Origin: Glycomyces terrestris
Lineage (GTDB): Bacteria; Actinomycetota; Actinomycetes; Mycobacteriales; Micromonosporaceae
Assembly: GCF_003933745.1 (NCBI RefSeq)
Contig: NZ_RSEB01000001.1
Coordinates: 1-64,000, forward strand
Length of the DNA stretch: 64,000 bases
Direction: 5' to 3'
The notes beneath the pieces are model-generated. The model was not told the DNA's origin and searched no databases. It saw nothing but the letters and a program-made list of their open reading frames with translations. This document shows, in pieces, positions 51,773 to 60,805 of this stretch. Within the stretch, counting starts at the first letter, position 1; every line of letters begins with the position of its first letter. Both the position numbers and the translations under genes were made by a program.

Positions 51773-52789
51773 TCACTTGCAGCGGTGGCCGGTGATGCGC
51801 TGGAGGTTGCCCGAGTAGATGAGGTCGCGGTCCTCCTCGGTGATGTCGAGGTCGTCGACGATGCGGATCATCTCCCTGATGTACATCGGGCCGCCTTCGG
51901 GGTCGAAGGGGCAGTCGCTGGCGAACAGGACGTGCTCGGCGCCGAAGAACTCGAGGCCGCAGCGGGTGCCGATCGCCGAGCCGGAGAGGGCCGTGTCGGC
52001 GTAGAAGGAGCGGAAGTAGTCGATCGGCGGCCGGGAGAGGCCGTCGAGGACCTTCGCTGCCTCGCCGCCGTGGGTGCGGCTGCCGAACTGGTCGGCCCAG
52101 CCGAGGCGGATGCGGCCTTCGAGGAACGGGATCATCGCCCCCATGTGGTGGGTGACGACCGCGAGGTTGGGGTGGCGTTCGAGCAGGCCGCTGAAGACCA
52201 TGCGGGACATGGCGACGCTGGTCTCGTACGGCCAGCCGAGGGCCCACCAGACCTCGTACTTGGAGGTCGCCTCGCCGGGGTAGTCGCTGGCGGCGGCCGA
52301 GCGGGCCGGGTGCATCCACACCGGGAGGTCGCGCCGGGCCATCTCGGCGAAGACGGGCGCGAAGCGCGGGTCGTCGAGGGGGACGCCGCCGACGTTGGTG
52401 AAGACCTGGACGCCGACCGCGCCGAGTTCGTCGAGGGCGTACCGCAGTTCGGCCATGGACGCCTCGGTGCTGTTGAGCGGCAGGGAGGCGACGAACGCGG
52501 GGAAGCGGGACGGGTGGCGCTCGACGAGGCCGCGCATCTCCTCGTTCGCGAGGCGGGCGAGGCGCCACGACTCGTCGGGGCCGGCGAGCATCTCGATCGG
52601 CGGCGAGGAGAGCGTGAGGACCTGCTGGTAGTCGGGGCCGAACTCGTCCATCATCCGCAGCCGGGACTCGACGTCGTGGAGGGCGGGGAGGTTGAGCCAG
52701 CGCTTGAGGGCCTTCGGGTCGGGCGCGAGTTCGCGCATGGCCTCGAAGTAGCGGGGCGGGAGGATGTGGCTGAACGCGTCGATCTTCAA
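51773..52789 (-). CDS. Amidohydrolase_2 family protein (ACMSD-like), atypical metal motif
   Basis: A 338-residue TIM-barrel amidohydrolase of the ACMSD/resorcylate-decarboxylase group. The N-terminal HxH motif is altered: DAFSHILPPRY keeps only one His. Later ligands are His in WMHPARS, HHMG, and Asp in ASDCPFD. It may be a decarboxylase or hydrolase of the compound imported by the ABC system. Start is TTG at 52789 overlapping the permease stop, with AAGGAG five bases upstream. Last gene of a five-gene operon. Confidence 0.85.
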   Translation of the reverse strand: MKIDAFSHILPPRYFEAMRELAPDPKALKRWLNLPALHDVESRLRMMDEFGPDYQQVLTLSSPPIEMLAGPDESWRLARLANEEMRGLVERHPSRFPAFVASLPLNSTEASMAELRYALDELGAVGVQVFTNVGGVPLDDPRFAPVFAEMARRDLPVWMHPARSAAASDYPGEATSKYEVWWALGWPYETSVAMSRMVFSGLLERHPNLAVVTHHMGAMIPFLEGRIRLGWADQFGSRTHGGEAAKVLDGLSRPPIDYFRSFYADTALSGSAIGTRCGLEFFGAEHVLFASDCPFDPEGGPMYIREMIRIVDDLDITEEDRDLIYSGNLQRITGHRCK

Positions 52790-53598
52790 CGCGACTCCTT
52801 CGCGGTGTCGGGGACCCAGCCGGTGAGGCGGCGGTCGACGAATTGGACGAGGGCGACCGAGGCGAGCGCCACGGCGATGACGACCAGGAGGATCGCGAGG
52901 ACGGCGGCGCCGTCGAAGCTCTTGCCGGCCTGGGTGACGATGCGGCCGAGGCCGGTGACGGCGATGAACATCTCGCCGTTGATCATCCCGGTGACGGCGC
53001 GGCCCATGCCGAGCCTGACGCCGGCGAGGATCGTGGGCGAGGCCGCCGGGAGGATGACGCGGGTGACGAGCTGCCATTCGTTCGCGCCGTAGGAGCGGGC
53101 CATCTCGACCAGGTGCGCGGGCACCTGCTCGACCGCGTCGGCGGTGGTGACGATCATGATGAACGCCGAGTACATGAAGACGACGGCCACGATGGACGAC
53201 TGGCCGGGTCCGAGGACCGAGAAGAAGATCGGCGCGAAGACCAGCGCGGGCGCCGTCAGCAGCGCGTACACGTAGACGCCGAGGGCGGCCTTGACCCGCC
53301 GGTACCTGCCCATGGCGGTGCCGACGACGAGGCCGGCGGCGAGCGAGACGGCGAAGCCGAGGGCGAGGTTGCCGAGGCTGACCAGCAGGTTGCCGAGGAT
53401 CTCGCCGTTCGCGGTCATCGCGGCGAGCGTCGCGACGACCTCGCTGAGCGGCGGGAAGAACGGGACGCCGGCGGCGCGGCCCACGACCTCCCACAGCACG
53501 GCGCCGGCGGCGAGGGAGACCAGGCCGAGCGGCAGCCGCCGGGCGCGGGGCTCGAACCGCGGTGCGGTGCGCGCCCGGGGCGGCGCGAGGGCGCTCAC
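52786..53598 (-). CDS. ABC transporter permease (SsuC/TauC-like), second
   Basis: A 270-residue permease with the BPD_transp_1 coupling-loop motif EMARSYGANEWQLVTRVILPAASPTILAGVRLGMGRAVTGMINGE. Five to six spans. Overlaps its upstream ATPase by 4 nt (GTG start) and the amidohydrolase start by 4 nt. Similar but not identical to the other permease of the operon; the pair probably forms a heterodimer. Confidence 0.9.
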   Translation of the reverse strand: MSALAPPRARTAPRFEPRARRLPLGLVSLAAGAVLWEVVGRAAGVPFFPPLSEVVATLAAMTANGEILGNLLVSLGNLALGFAVSLAAGLVVGTAMGRYRRVKAALGVYVYALLTAPALVFAPIFFSVLGPGQSSIVAVVFMYSAFIMIVTTADAVEQVPAHLVEMARSYGANEWQLVTRVILPAASPTILAGVRLGMGRAVTGMINGEMFIAVTGLGRIVTQAGKSFDGAAVLAILLVVIAVALASVALVQFVDRRLTGWVPDTAKESR

Positions 53599-54398
53599 CG
53601 GACGGCCTGTTCGCTCGGGGCGGCGCGGTGCTCTTCGTGCATGTCGCGCAGGCGGTCCCACAGGTGGGCGGTGATCTCGACGTACTCGCGGGAGCGTTCG
53701 AGGCCGCCGACGTCGGAGGAGCGGGGCCGGTCGAGCGGGACGTCGACGATCTCGGCGATCTGGCCGGGCCGGGCGCTCATGAGGACGACGCGGTCGCCGA
53801 GCAGCACGGCCTCCTCCATGGAGTGGGTGATGAACACGACCGTGAGCCGGTTCGCCTCCCAGATCGCCAGGAGCTCCTCTTGGAGGAGGCGGCGGGTCTG
53901 CTCGTCGACGGCGCCGAAGGGCTCGTCCATGAGGAGCACCTGGGGTTCGACGGCGAGGGCGCGGGCGATGCCGACGCGCTGCTGCATGCCGCCGGAGAGC
54001 TCGCCGGGGCGCTTCGACTCGAAGCCGGCGAGGCCGACCTTCGCGATGAGGTCGCGGGCGCGCTCGGTGCGCTCGGCCTTGCCGACGCCCTTGAGGCGCA
54101 GGCCGAAGGCGACGTTGTCGAGCACGGTGGCCCACGGGAGGAGCGCGAAGTTCTGGAAGACCATGCTGCGGTCGGGTCCGGGGCCGCGCACGGGCCGGCC
54201 GCCGACGGTGATCTCCCCCGCGTCCCAGGTCTGGAGGCCGGCGATCATCTTGAGCATCGTGGTCTTGCCGCAGCCGCTGGGGCCGAGGACGGTGAGGAAC
54301 TCGTCGTCGCGGACGGTGAGGTCGACGCCTCCGAGGGCTTGGACGGGCGCGCCGTCCTGGCCGGTGAAGGTCTTGCGGAGTCCGGAGATCTCGATCAT
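53595..54398 (-). CDS. ABC transporter ATP-binding protein (SsuB/TauB-like)
   Basis: A 267-residue ATPase: Walker A GPSGCGKTT, Q-loop FQNFALLPW, signature LSGGMQQRVGIARAL, Walker B VLLMDEPFGAVD, H-loop ITHSMEEA. Belongs to the nitrate/sulfonate/taurine uptake subfamily. Operon position between two permeases. Confidence 0.95.
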   Translation of the reverse strand: MIEISGLRKTFTGQDGAPVQALGGVDLTVRDDEFLTVLGPSGCGKTTMLKMIAGLQTWDAGEITVGGRPVRGPGPDRSMVFQNFALLPWATVLDNVAFGLRLKGVGKAERTERARDLIAKVGLAGFESKRPGELSGGMQQRVGIARALAVEPQVLLMDEPFGAVDEQTRRLLQEELLAIWEANRLTVVFITHSMEEAVLLGDRVVLMSARPGQIAEIVDVPLDRPRSSDVGGLERSREYVEITAHLWDRLRDMHEEHRAAPSEQAVR

Positions 54399-55204
54399 CT
54401 GCGGGCCTTCCCTTGCTGGTGGGTGGACGCCCAGGGCGCGATGAGGCGTTCGAGCCGCTGCGCGAGGGCGATGAGGAGGAGGGATTCGATGAGGACGGCG
54501 GCGATCACGGCGTAGAGGCCGGCGGCGTTGAACGTGCCGCGGAACTGGAGGATGAGGCCGCCGAGGGCGAGCGAGACCATGAGGAGCTCGACGATGACCA
54601 TGCCGGTGACGGCGCGGCCGAGGCCGAGGCGGATGCCGGTCATGATCGCCGGGAGCGCCCCGGGGATGAGCACGTCGCGCCACAGCTGCCGTTCGCTCGC
54701 GCCGAAGGAGCGGGCCATCTGGATGAGGCCCGGGTCGACCTGGCGCACGCCGGTCCTGACGTTCACCACGACCATGACGACCGCGAAGAGCGCTACGAGG
54801 ATCACGCGCGAGAGCAGTCCGAACCCGACCGACATGATCAGGAGCGGGATGATCGCGGCCATCGGGGTGACGAGCAGGATGTTGAGGTAGACGTCGGTGA
54901 GGCGTTCGAGGAGCCGGAAGCGGCCGAGGAGGACGCCGAGCGGGACGCCGACGGCGACCGCGCAGGCGAAGCCGAGGAGGAGCGCCTGGTTGCTGACCCA
55001 GAGCGCGTCCCAGAACGCCGCGGTGCGCAGCAGGTCGGCGAACGCGGCCGCCGTCTCGGTGAACGTGGGGATGAGCAGGCCGCCCCAGAAGGTGCCGTAG
55101 ACCTCCCACACCGCGGCGAAGACCGCGAAGGTCAGGAGGCGGTAGGAGCGGTCGGAGTCGAGGACGCGCTTCCAGCGCGGGGCGCGGGTCGGATACGCGG
55201 TCAT
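54395..55204 (-). CDS. ABC transporter permease (SsuC/TauC-like), first
   Basis: A 269-residue permease with coupling-loop motif QMARSFGASERQLWRDVLIPGALPAIMTGIRLGLGRAVTGMVIVE. Follows the binding-protein gene by 4 bp and overlaps the ATPase gene by 4 nt. Confidence 0.9.
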   Translation of the reverse strand: MTAYPTRAPRWKRVLDSDRSYRLLTFAVFAAVWEVYGTFWGGLLIPTFTETAAAFADLLRTAAFWDALWVSNQALLLGFACAVAVGVPLGVLLGRFRLLERLTDVYLNILLVTPMAAIIPLLIMSVGFGLLSRVILVALFAVVMVVVNVRTGVRQVDPGLIQMARSFGASERQLWRDVLIPGALPAIMTGIRLGLGRAVTGMVIVELLMVSLALGGLILQFRGTFNAAGLYAVIAAVLIESLLLIALAQRLERLIAPWASTHQQGKARR

Positions 55205-55208
55205 GGCG

Positions 55209-56228
55209 CTACCCGAGGAAGGAGAGGTCGGCGACGTCGTCGGCGGAGAGCTCCCCGATGACCCCGGCTTCGGTGAAGAAGTCGATGGTGCCCTGGACGT
55301 TCTCCTCGGTGAGCGCGGCGGCGTCGAACAGTCCTTCGTCCACATAGGCTTGCGCGATCGCGTCGAGCACGGGGCCCGGCTCCTCCCCCAGGTACTCGAC
55401 GGCCAGGTCGACGAGGTGGCCGGGGTCGGCGTTGATGCGCTCGTGGACGGCGACGAGCGCGTCGATGAACGCGTCGGCGGCCTCGGGCGCGTCGGCCAGG
55501 AAGCCGGTGTTGGCGTAGACGGTCTGCGGGTGGAGGTCGGGCAGCGCGGCGCCGAAGTCCACGAGCGGCTCGAGCTCGGTCTCGCCGGCGGCGGCCAGCG
55601 CGACCGCGTCGGCGACCTCGAGCGCGGTGGCGTCGATCTGGCCGGCCAGGAGCGCTTGGGCGCGCACGTCGGAGCCGCCGATGACGAGGTACTCGGGTTC
55701 GCCGGCGGTGCACTCGTCGGCGACCCAGTCGCGGACCATGGCGGTGGCGACGGCGCCTTCGCTGAAGATGCCGACGGGCCGATCGGCGAGGTCGTCGCAC
55801 TCGTCGACGCCCGGCCGCCCGTAGACGGCCCACTGGTTGCCGATGACGTCGGCGACGATGCGGATCGGGGCGTCCTGCTCGATGGCGAGGAGGGCGGGGC
55901 TGGTGGCCTCGGCGGAGAAGGCGTAGTCGCCGCGCGCGAGGCCCTCGATGGCGAGTTCAGGTTCGGCGAGCTCGACGACGTCGACGTCGTAGCCCTGCTC
56001 GCGGACGGCGTCGACGGCGGCGAGCAGGGGCACGGTGGTCAGGTCGGGTTCGACGAGGGCGACGGTGAAGGCGTTGGGGTCGGTCCTGCCGCAGGCGGCG
56101 AGGCCGGCGGCGACGGCGAGCGCGGAGGCGGCCAGGGCGGCCCGGATTCTTCGGGAACGATTCCGATTCGATGGCGGTGAAGGGTCGGGGACGTTTCGGG
56201 TTGCGGGGGCGAGTTTCGTTGCTGACAT
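55209..56228 (-). CDS. ABC substrate-binding lipoprotein (NMT1/SsuA-like)
   Basis: A 339-residue lipoprotein: hydrophobic signal ending in lipobox LAAC (Cys46), then a type II periplasmic-binding fold (VALVEPDLTTVPLLAAVDAVREQGYDVDVVEL; GIFSEGAVATAMVRDWV). NMT1/SsuA relatives bind sulfonates, nitrate, or thiamine precursors; the ligand here may be an aromatic or carboxylate acted on by the amidohydrolase. ATG at 56228 with GAAGG eight bases upstream is chosen; ATG two codons earlier also fits. First gene of the operon, preceded by a 20-bp operator. Confidence 0.88.
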   Translation of the reverse strand: MSATKLAPATRNVPDPSPPSNRNRSRRIRAALAASALAVAAGLAACGRTDPNAFTVALVEPDLTTVPLLAAVDAVREQGYDVDVVELAEPELAIEGLARGDYAFSAEATSPALLAIEQDAPIRIVADVIGNQWAVYGRPGVDECDDLADRPVGIFSEGAVATAMVRDWVADECTAGEPEYLVIGGSDVRAQALLAGQIDATALEVADAVALAAAGETELEPLVDFGAALPDLHPQTVYANTGFLADAPEAADAFIDALVAVHERINADPGHLVDLAVEYLGEEPGPVLDAIAQAYVDEGLFDAAALTEENVQGTIDFFTEAGVIGELSADDVADLSFLG

Positions 56229-56273
56229 TGGCATCACCTTCGGATATGGGAATGGATGCGGTGATGCCTACAA

Positions 56274-56293
56274 TATCGGGATCGATCCCGATA
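56274..56293. promoter_or_regulatory. 20-bp palindromic LacI operator for the ABC operon
   Basis: TATCGGGATC followed by its exact complement GATCCCGATA. The 18-bp core ATCGGGATCGATCCCGAT recurs at 57437 before the lacI gene. Confidence 0.85.
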
Positions 56294-56296
56294 GGT

Positions 56297-56335
56297 CAAG
56301 AGACTTCGCCAAGAGACTTCGCCAAGGGACTTCGC
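56297..56335. repeat. Three tandem 13-bp repeats near the ABC-operon promoter
   Basis: CAAGAGACTTCGC at 56297-56309 and 56310-56322, CAAGGGACTTCGC at 56323-56335, end to end, 4 bp from the operator on the promoter-upstream side for the ABC operon. May be activator sites or slippage product. Confidence 0.7.
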
Positions 56336-56363
56336 CCGGTGGGTCCGGTTCGGAAGGGATCGT

Positions 56364-56386
56364 CCGGCCGCGGGGGTCGCGGCCGG
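56364..56386 (-). terminator. Hairpin terminator after the second lacI gene
   Basis: CCGGCCGCG (56364-56372) pairs with CGCGGCCGG (56378-56386), loop GGGGT, eight bases past the lacI stop on the reverse strand. Confidence 0.6.
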
Positions 56387-56394
56387 GGCCGGGA

Positions 56395-57423
56395 TCAGCG
56401 GTGCGGCGCGGCGACCGAGTCGCGCACGACGAGCGAGGGGTCCGACAGCCGCGGCGCGGCCGGACGGTCCCCGCCGTCCGCGAGGAGCAGGTCCAGGGCG
56501 TCGGCGGCCAGGGCGTCGAAGGGCACGTTGACGCTGGTGAGCGGCACGCTCAGCCGCGCGGCGATGGGGGTGTCGGTGTACCCGACGATCGAGAGGCGCC
56601 CGGGCACGTCGACGCCGGCCCGCTGCGCGGCGAACATGACGCCGATCGCGAGGCTGTCGTTCGCGGTGAACACGGCGGTGGGCACGTCGGCGAGCGCGAG
56701 CAGGCGCCGGCCGACGTCGACGCCGGCGTCGATGCTGAAGTCGGAGTGGTGCACCAGCTCGGGCGGGACCGGGAGGCCGGCCTCCTCCATGGCCCGCCGG
56801 TACCCGGCCTCGCGGTTCTGGGAGCTGGAGGCGTACAAGGGCCCGCCGACGTAGGCGATGCGCCGGTGGCCGTGCTCGATGAGGTGGCGGGTGGCGAGCC
56901 CGCCGCCGGCGACGTCGTCGGTGAGGGCCGCGGGACCGGTCCCGTCGGTGCGCATGACCAGTGAGTACGGGACGCCCTGCTCCTGGAGTTCGAGGAGGAA
57001 CGGGTCGGCGCCGTCCGTGCGGGCGGTGGTGAGGACGAACCCGTCGACGCGCTGCGCCAGGAGCAGCCGCCCGCGTTCGAGGGCCTTGCGCGGGTCGTCG
57101 TCGGTGGAGACGACGGCGGCCTGGTAGCCGCGGGCGGCGGCCTGCTCGACGACGGCCTCGTAGATCATGGCCATCGGGGTGTCGGTGAGCCGGGAGACGA
57201 CGACGCCGATCAGGCCGGTGCGCTGGCGGCGCAGGTTGGCGGCCCAGGCGTTGGGCACGTAGCCGTGCTCGGCGGCGATCTGCCGCACCCGGTCGGCCTT
57301 GGGGCCCTTGACCGGCGCCTTCCGGTCCAGGGCCCGCGAGGCCGCGGACCGGCTGACGCCGGCGAGCGCGGCGATGTCGTTCAGGGTGAGCGCGCGGCGC
57401 GGCTTGGGGTCGTCCGTGGACAT
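56395..57423 (-). CDS. LacI family repressor of the ABC/amidohydrolase operon
   Basis: A 342-residue LacI protein: HTH LTLNDIAALAGVSRSAASRALDRKAPVKGPKADRV, hinge with AANLRRQRTGLIGVVV, then a sugar-binding-protein-like domain. GGAGG five bases upstream of the ATG. The palindrome ATCGGGATCGATCCCGAT is found before its own gene and before the downstream ABC operon, so it likely represses both. Confidence 0.9.
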   Translation of the reverse strand: MSTDDPKPRRALTLNDIAALAGVSRSAASRALDRKAPVKGPKADRVRQIAAEHGYVPNAWAANLRRQRTGLIGVVVSRLTDTPMAMIYEAVVEQAAARGYQAAVVSTDDDPRKALERGRLLLAQRVDGFVLTTARTDGADPFLLELQEQGVPYSLVMRTDGTGPAALTDDVAGGGLATRHLIEHGHRRIAYVGGPLYASSSQNREAGYRRAMEEAGLPVPPELVHHSDFSIDAGVDVGRRLLALADVPTAVFTANDSLAIGVMFAAQRAGVDVPGRLSIVGYTDTPIAARLSVPLTSVNVPFDALAADALDLLLADGGDRPAAPRLSDPSLVVRDSVAAPHR

Positions 57424-57436
57424 GGTCGCCTCCTAG

Positions 57437-57454
57437 ATCGGGATCGATCCCGAT
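57437..57454. promoter_or_regulatory. 18-bp palindromic LacI operator, autoregulatory
   Basis: ATCGGGATC-GATCCCGAT, flanked by CCTAG (57432-57436) and CTAGG (57456-57460). Same core as at 56275. It is 14 bp upstream of the lacI start. Confidence 0.85.
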
Positions 57455-57516
57455 TCTAGGCGGATCGGGGTGCGCGCCGTCCGGTCAGGTCGGGAACCGG
57501 CCGGCCGGCGGCGGGT

Positions 57517-59940
57517 TCAGGGCCCGCCGAGCCGCGCGGCTTCGGGGACGCCGCAGGCGGCGTAGCCGCGGAGCGCGCGGTCGCGGTGGCGGCGGGCGGC
57601 GGCGGGGTCGCCGTCGCGGTGGTGGGCGTCGGCGAGGCCGTGGTGGGCCCGTGCGAGTTCGTAGGCGTCCTCGTGGGCCTCTGCTTGGGCGGCCGCTCGG
57701 CGGTGGTGGTCGAGGGCCTCCTTCGCGCGGCCGGAGGCGGTGAGGGCGCGGCCGAGGCCGTTGCGGGCCACGCGTTCGAGCGAGCGGTCGGCGAGGTCCT
57801 CGGCCCAGGCGAGGGCCTGCTCGAAGCGCTCGGTCGCCTCGGGGAGGCGGCCGAGCCGCAGGAGGTCCTCGCCGAGTTCGATGAGCGTCGCGGTCGTCCC
57901 GGCGGGGACGTCCTCGCGCTGGAGGGCTTCGAGGCAGGCGCGGTGCAGCTCCGCGGCCCCGGCCGCGTCGCCGCGCTCGCGCCGCAGGCCGGCGCGGAAG
58001 ACCTCGAGGCGCGTGCGGTTGTGGAGGTCGCCGGGGGCGAGCCGTGCCTCGGCGTCGCGCAGGCGCCGCTCGGCCTCGTCGAGCCGGCCGAGGCGGATCA
58101 GCGGCGTGATCATGTTGAGGCCGACGATCGCGACCGCCGCGGGATCGGCGGACGTCGCGGCCAGCGCCAGGGCCCGCTCGTACACGGCGAGCGCGTCGCT
58201 GAACCGGCCGGAGCGGCTGTGCAGGACGCCGATGTTGGCGAGGGTGAGGCCGGCGTCGCCGGACTCGCCGAGGTCGAGCTTGAGTTCGACGGCGCGTTCG
58301 AGGTGCGCGATCGACTCCCGCAGCCGGCCTTCGGTCCCCAGCTGCCGGCCGAGGTATCCGAGGGCGTACGCCTCCTTCCAGGCGTCGCCGAGGGCGCGGG
58401 CGGCGGCGAGCCCGATCGCGTTGACGGCCGCGTGGGCGCTGGGGTCGCGGTCGTAGGGGAAGAACCCGCCGAACGCGCACGCGAGGTGCCATGCGGGTTC
58501 GGCGAGGCCGGCGCGCTCGGCCGCGGCGGCGGCCGACTCCAGGTTGCCGCGCTCGGTGCGGAACCAGGCCAGGGCCGTCTCGCGGTCGGCGAAGCCGGGC
58601 CGGCCGGCGTCGTACCGGGCGGCGCCGGCGGCGAAGCGGGCGACCTCGGGGACCACGCGCGCGGCGGCCCGGTACGCGAAATGGAGGTAGGTCTCGAGCA
58701 GCCGGGCGAAGGCCGCGTCGCGGTCGGGCGCGGACTCCTCCGCGGCCGCGAGCCGGGAGGCGTGGAGCCGCACCAGGTCGTGGAGCCGGTAGCGGCCGGG
58801 GGCGCGGGTCTCGAGGAGGTGGACGTCCACGAGGGACTCCAGCAGGGCCGCGGCCTCGCCGGTGCCGGTGCCGCCGAGCGCGGCGGCGGCGTGGACGTCG
58901 GCGTCGTCGCCGGGGACGAGCGCGAGGCGGCGCAGCAGCCGCCGCTGGTCGGCGTCGAGTTCGCGGCAGGAGGCGTGCAGGGCCGCGGTGACGCCGCGGT
59001 GGCCGATGTCGAACTCGGCGAGGAGCCGGTCCTCGTCGTCGAGGCGGCGCAGCAGGTCGTCGGTGCTCCATAGTGGACGGCTGCGCAGCCGTCCGGCGGC
59101 GAGCTCCATCGCCAGGGGCAGGCGCCCGCAGCGTTCGGCGATCGCGGCGGCCTCGGCCGGGGCGAGGCGGCCGGGGAGGATCGCGCCGAGCATCGCGGCG
59201 GCCTCGGCCGGCGGCGGCGGTTCCAGCGGCACCGAGTGCACGCCTTCGAGCAGGGAGAGGTCGTGGCGGCTCGTGGCGAGGACGAGGCTGCTGGGGGTGC
59301 CCGGCAGGAGCGCCTCCACCTGTGCCGCGTTCGCGGCGTTGTCGAGGACGAGGAGGACGCGGCGGTCGGCGAGGACGCTGCGGTAGCGGGCGGTGAGCTC
59401 GTCGGGGTCCGTCGGGAGCGGCCGGTCGTCCGCGCCGAGGCCGCGCAGGACGCGGGTCAGCACCGACGCGGTGCTCAGCGGCGGCGCGGACGGCGTGAAG
59501 CCGCGGAGGTCCACGAACAGCTGCCCGTCCGGGCAGCGCTCGGCGAGGGCGGCGGCCGCGTGGACCGCGAGCGCGGTCTTGCCCACGCCGGCCATGCCGT
59601 GGACGGCGATGACGGTGGCGCCGCGGTCGATCGCGCCGAAGACCGAGTCGAGGTGGTGCGCGCGGCCGGTGAACGAGGCGAGGGTCCGCGGCAGTTCGCG
59701 CGGAACCGCGGCGGCCTCCGCGGGGGCCCCGGTCAGGCGCGTGCGGCCGTCCGGTCCGAGTTCGAGCGCCTCGGCGAGGAGGCGCAGGGTCCGCGGCTGC
59801 GGCCGCACCCTGCCGAGCTCGATGTCCCGGATCGTGCGCGTGCTCAGACCGGACTTGAGGGCGAGCTCCTCCTGGGTCAGCAGCGCTTGGAGCCGAAGCG
59901 ACCTGAGGCTTCGCAGGGCATCGGACGCTCGGTCGGCCAT
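57517..59940 (-). CDS. XRE-type HTH, NB-ARC and TPR regulator
   Basis: An 807-residue protein: N-terminal XRE helix-turn-helix (LRLQALLTQEELALKSGLSTRTIRDIELGRVRPQPRTLRLLAEALEL), then a STAND NTPase with Walker A GMAGVGKT (115-122) and Walker B VLLVLDNAAN, and TPR helices from about 540 to the end. Such proteins act as ligand- or nucleotide-gated transcriptional regulators in actinobacteria. Divergent from the membrane/M48 operon, with an 11-bp direct repeat between, so this operon is the first candidate target. Confidence 0.88.
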   Translation of the reverse strand: MADRASDALRSLRSLRLQALLTQEELALKSGLSTRTIRDIELGRVRPQPRTLRLLAEALELGPDGRTRLTGAPAEAAAVPRELPRTLASFTGRAHHLDSVFGAIDRGATVIAVHGMAGVGKTALAVHAAAALAERCPDGQLFVDLRGFTPSAPPLSTASVLTRVLRGLGADDRPLPTDPDELTARYRSVLADRRVLLVLDNAANAAQVEALLPGTPSSLVLATSRHDLSLLEGVHSVPLEPPPPAEAAAMLGAILPGRLAPAEAAAIAERCGRLPLAMELAAGRLRSRPLWSTDDLLRRLDDEDRLLAEFDIGHRGVTAALHASCRELDADQRRLLRRLALVPGDDADVHAAAALGGTGTGEAAALLESLVDVHLLETRAPGRYRLHDLVRLHASRLAAAEESAPDRDAAFARLLETYLHFAYRAAARVVPEVARFAAGAARYDAGRPGFADRETALAWFRTERGNLESAAAAAERAGLAEPAWHLACAFGGFFPYDRDPSAHAAVNAIGLAAARALGDAWKEAYALGYLGRQLGTEGRLRESIAHLERAVELKLDLGESGDAGLTLANIGVLHSRSGRFSDALAVYERALALAATSADPAAVAIVGLNMITPLIRLGRLDEAERRLRDAEARLAPGDLHNRTRLEVFRAGLRRERGDAAGAAELHRACLEALQREDVPAGTTATLIELGEDLLRLGRLPEATERFEQALAWAEDLADRSLERVARNGLGRALTASGRAKEALDHHRRAAAQAEAHEDAYELARAHHGLADAHHRDGDPAAARRHRDRALRGYAACGVPEAARLGGP

Positions 59941-60033
59941 GCCGCCATGGTAGTTGCCGCCGCGGCGGCCCGACGCGGCGAGCACCCGCCGGAGGGACGC
60001 GGCGGCGGGGGGCGCGTACGCCGCCTCCGCTGA

Positions 60034-60055
60034 TCCTGCCGGTGTCCTGCCGGTT
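60034..60055. repeat. 11-bp tandem direct repeat in divergent promoter
   Basis: TCCTGCCGGTG (60034-60044) then TCCTGCCGGTT (60045-60055). Lies in the 235-bp divergent region between the NB-ARC regulator and the gene at 60176; possible regulator site. Nothing else notable in this region. Confidence 0.5.
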
Positions 60056-60175
60056 GCGCACCTTGAGGTTCGGGCGCGGGCCGGGGAGGCTGGGTCGGTC
60101 GGCGCGAGCCGGCGCCGATCCCCGCTCCCGCCTACCGGTCCGCCGGCGCGCCGGAGCCCGTCGCGAGAGGACGTC

Positions 60176-60805
60176 ATGACCGAGGTTCGCTGGCTGATCC
60201 GGCCGGCGCGATCCGAGCACGTGATCATCACCGCCCCGGACGCCACGGTGGGCACCGGTGCCGCGGTGGAGCGGTTGGAGGCGGCGCTGTCCGGGTTCGC
60301 CGGGGTGAGGCCGGCGTGGTTCGCTGCGCTTGAGCGCCTTGGGTACTGGTGGTATCCGATCTGCATGGTCGCGACCGCGGTGGTGTTCGCCGCGGCGGCG
60401 CCTGACGGCCGCTGGATGAGCGTCGCCTCCGGGCTCGGCGTGGGCGTGGCGGTCGCGGTCGTCACCGGCGGTGCGCTCACCTCGGTCGCGCACCTCCAGG
60501 CCCGCCTGCGGAGCGGGCGCACCGCCGAGCAGGCGATCGCCGAGGTCGCCGCGCTGGCCCGCCCGGCCGGCGGCGTCGCCGACCGCGTGGAGGCGATCCT
60601 CGCCCGGGACCCGGCGCGCGAGCACGAGGTGCACCGGATCGCTTGGGAGGCGGCGGGAGTCGGCCGCCCGAACCGCCGGGCCGCCGAGGACGCGCTCGAC
60701 GAGCTGTGGCGGCGCGCCGACCCCGCGGCGGCGGCCGAGCGGGCGGCGAGGCTTCGGGAGGTCGAGGCGTCGCTCCAGGCGTACCGGCGCGAGCGCGAGC
60801 GGTGA
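60176..60805 (+). CDS. Membrane protein of unknown function
   Basis: A 209-residue protein with two hydrophobic segments at about 58-100 (YWWYPICMVATAVVFAAA; VASGLGVGVAVAVVTGGAL) between a 55-residue cytosolic N-terminus and a charged helical C-terminus (Arg/Glu/Ala-rich, likely coiled coil). GAGAGG lies five bases upstream of the ATG. Its stop overlaps the M48 start by one base, so it is co-translated with the protease. No known domain. Confidence 0.75.
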   Translation: MTEVRWLIRPARSEHVIITAPDATVGTGAAVERLEAALSGFAGVRPAWFAALERLGYWWYPICMVATAVVFAAAAPDGRWMSVASGLGVGVAVAVVTGGALTSVAHLQARLRSGRTAEQAIAEVAALARPAGGVADRVEAILARDPAREHEVHRIAWEAAGVGRPNRRAAEDALDELWRRADPAAAAERAARLREVEASLQAYRRERER

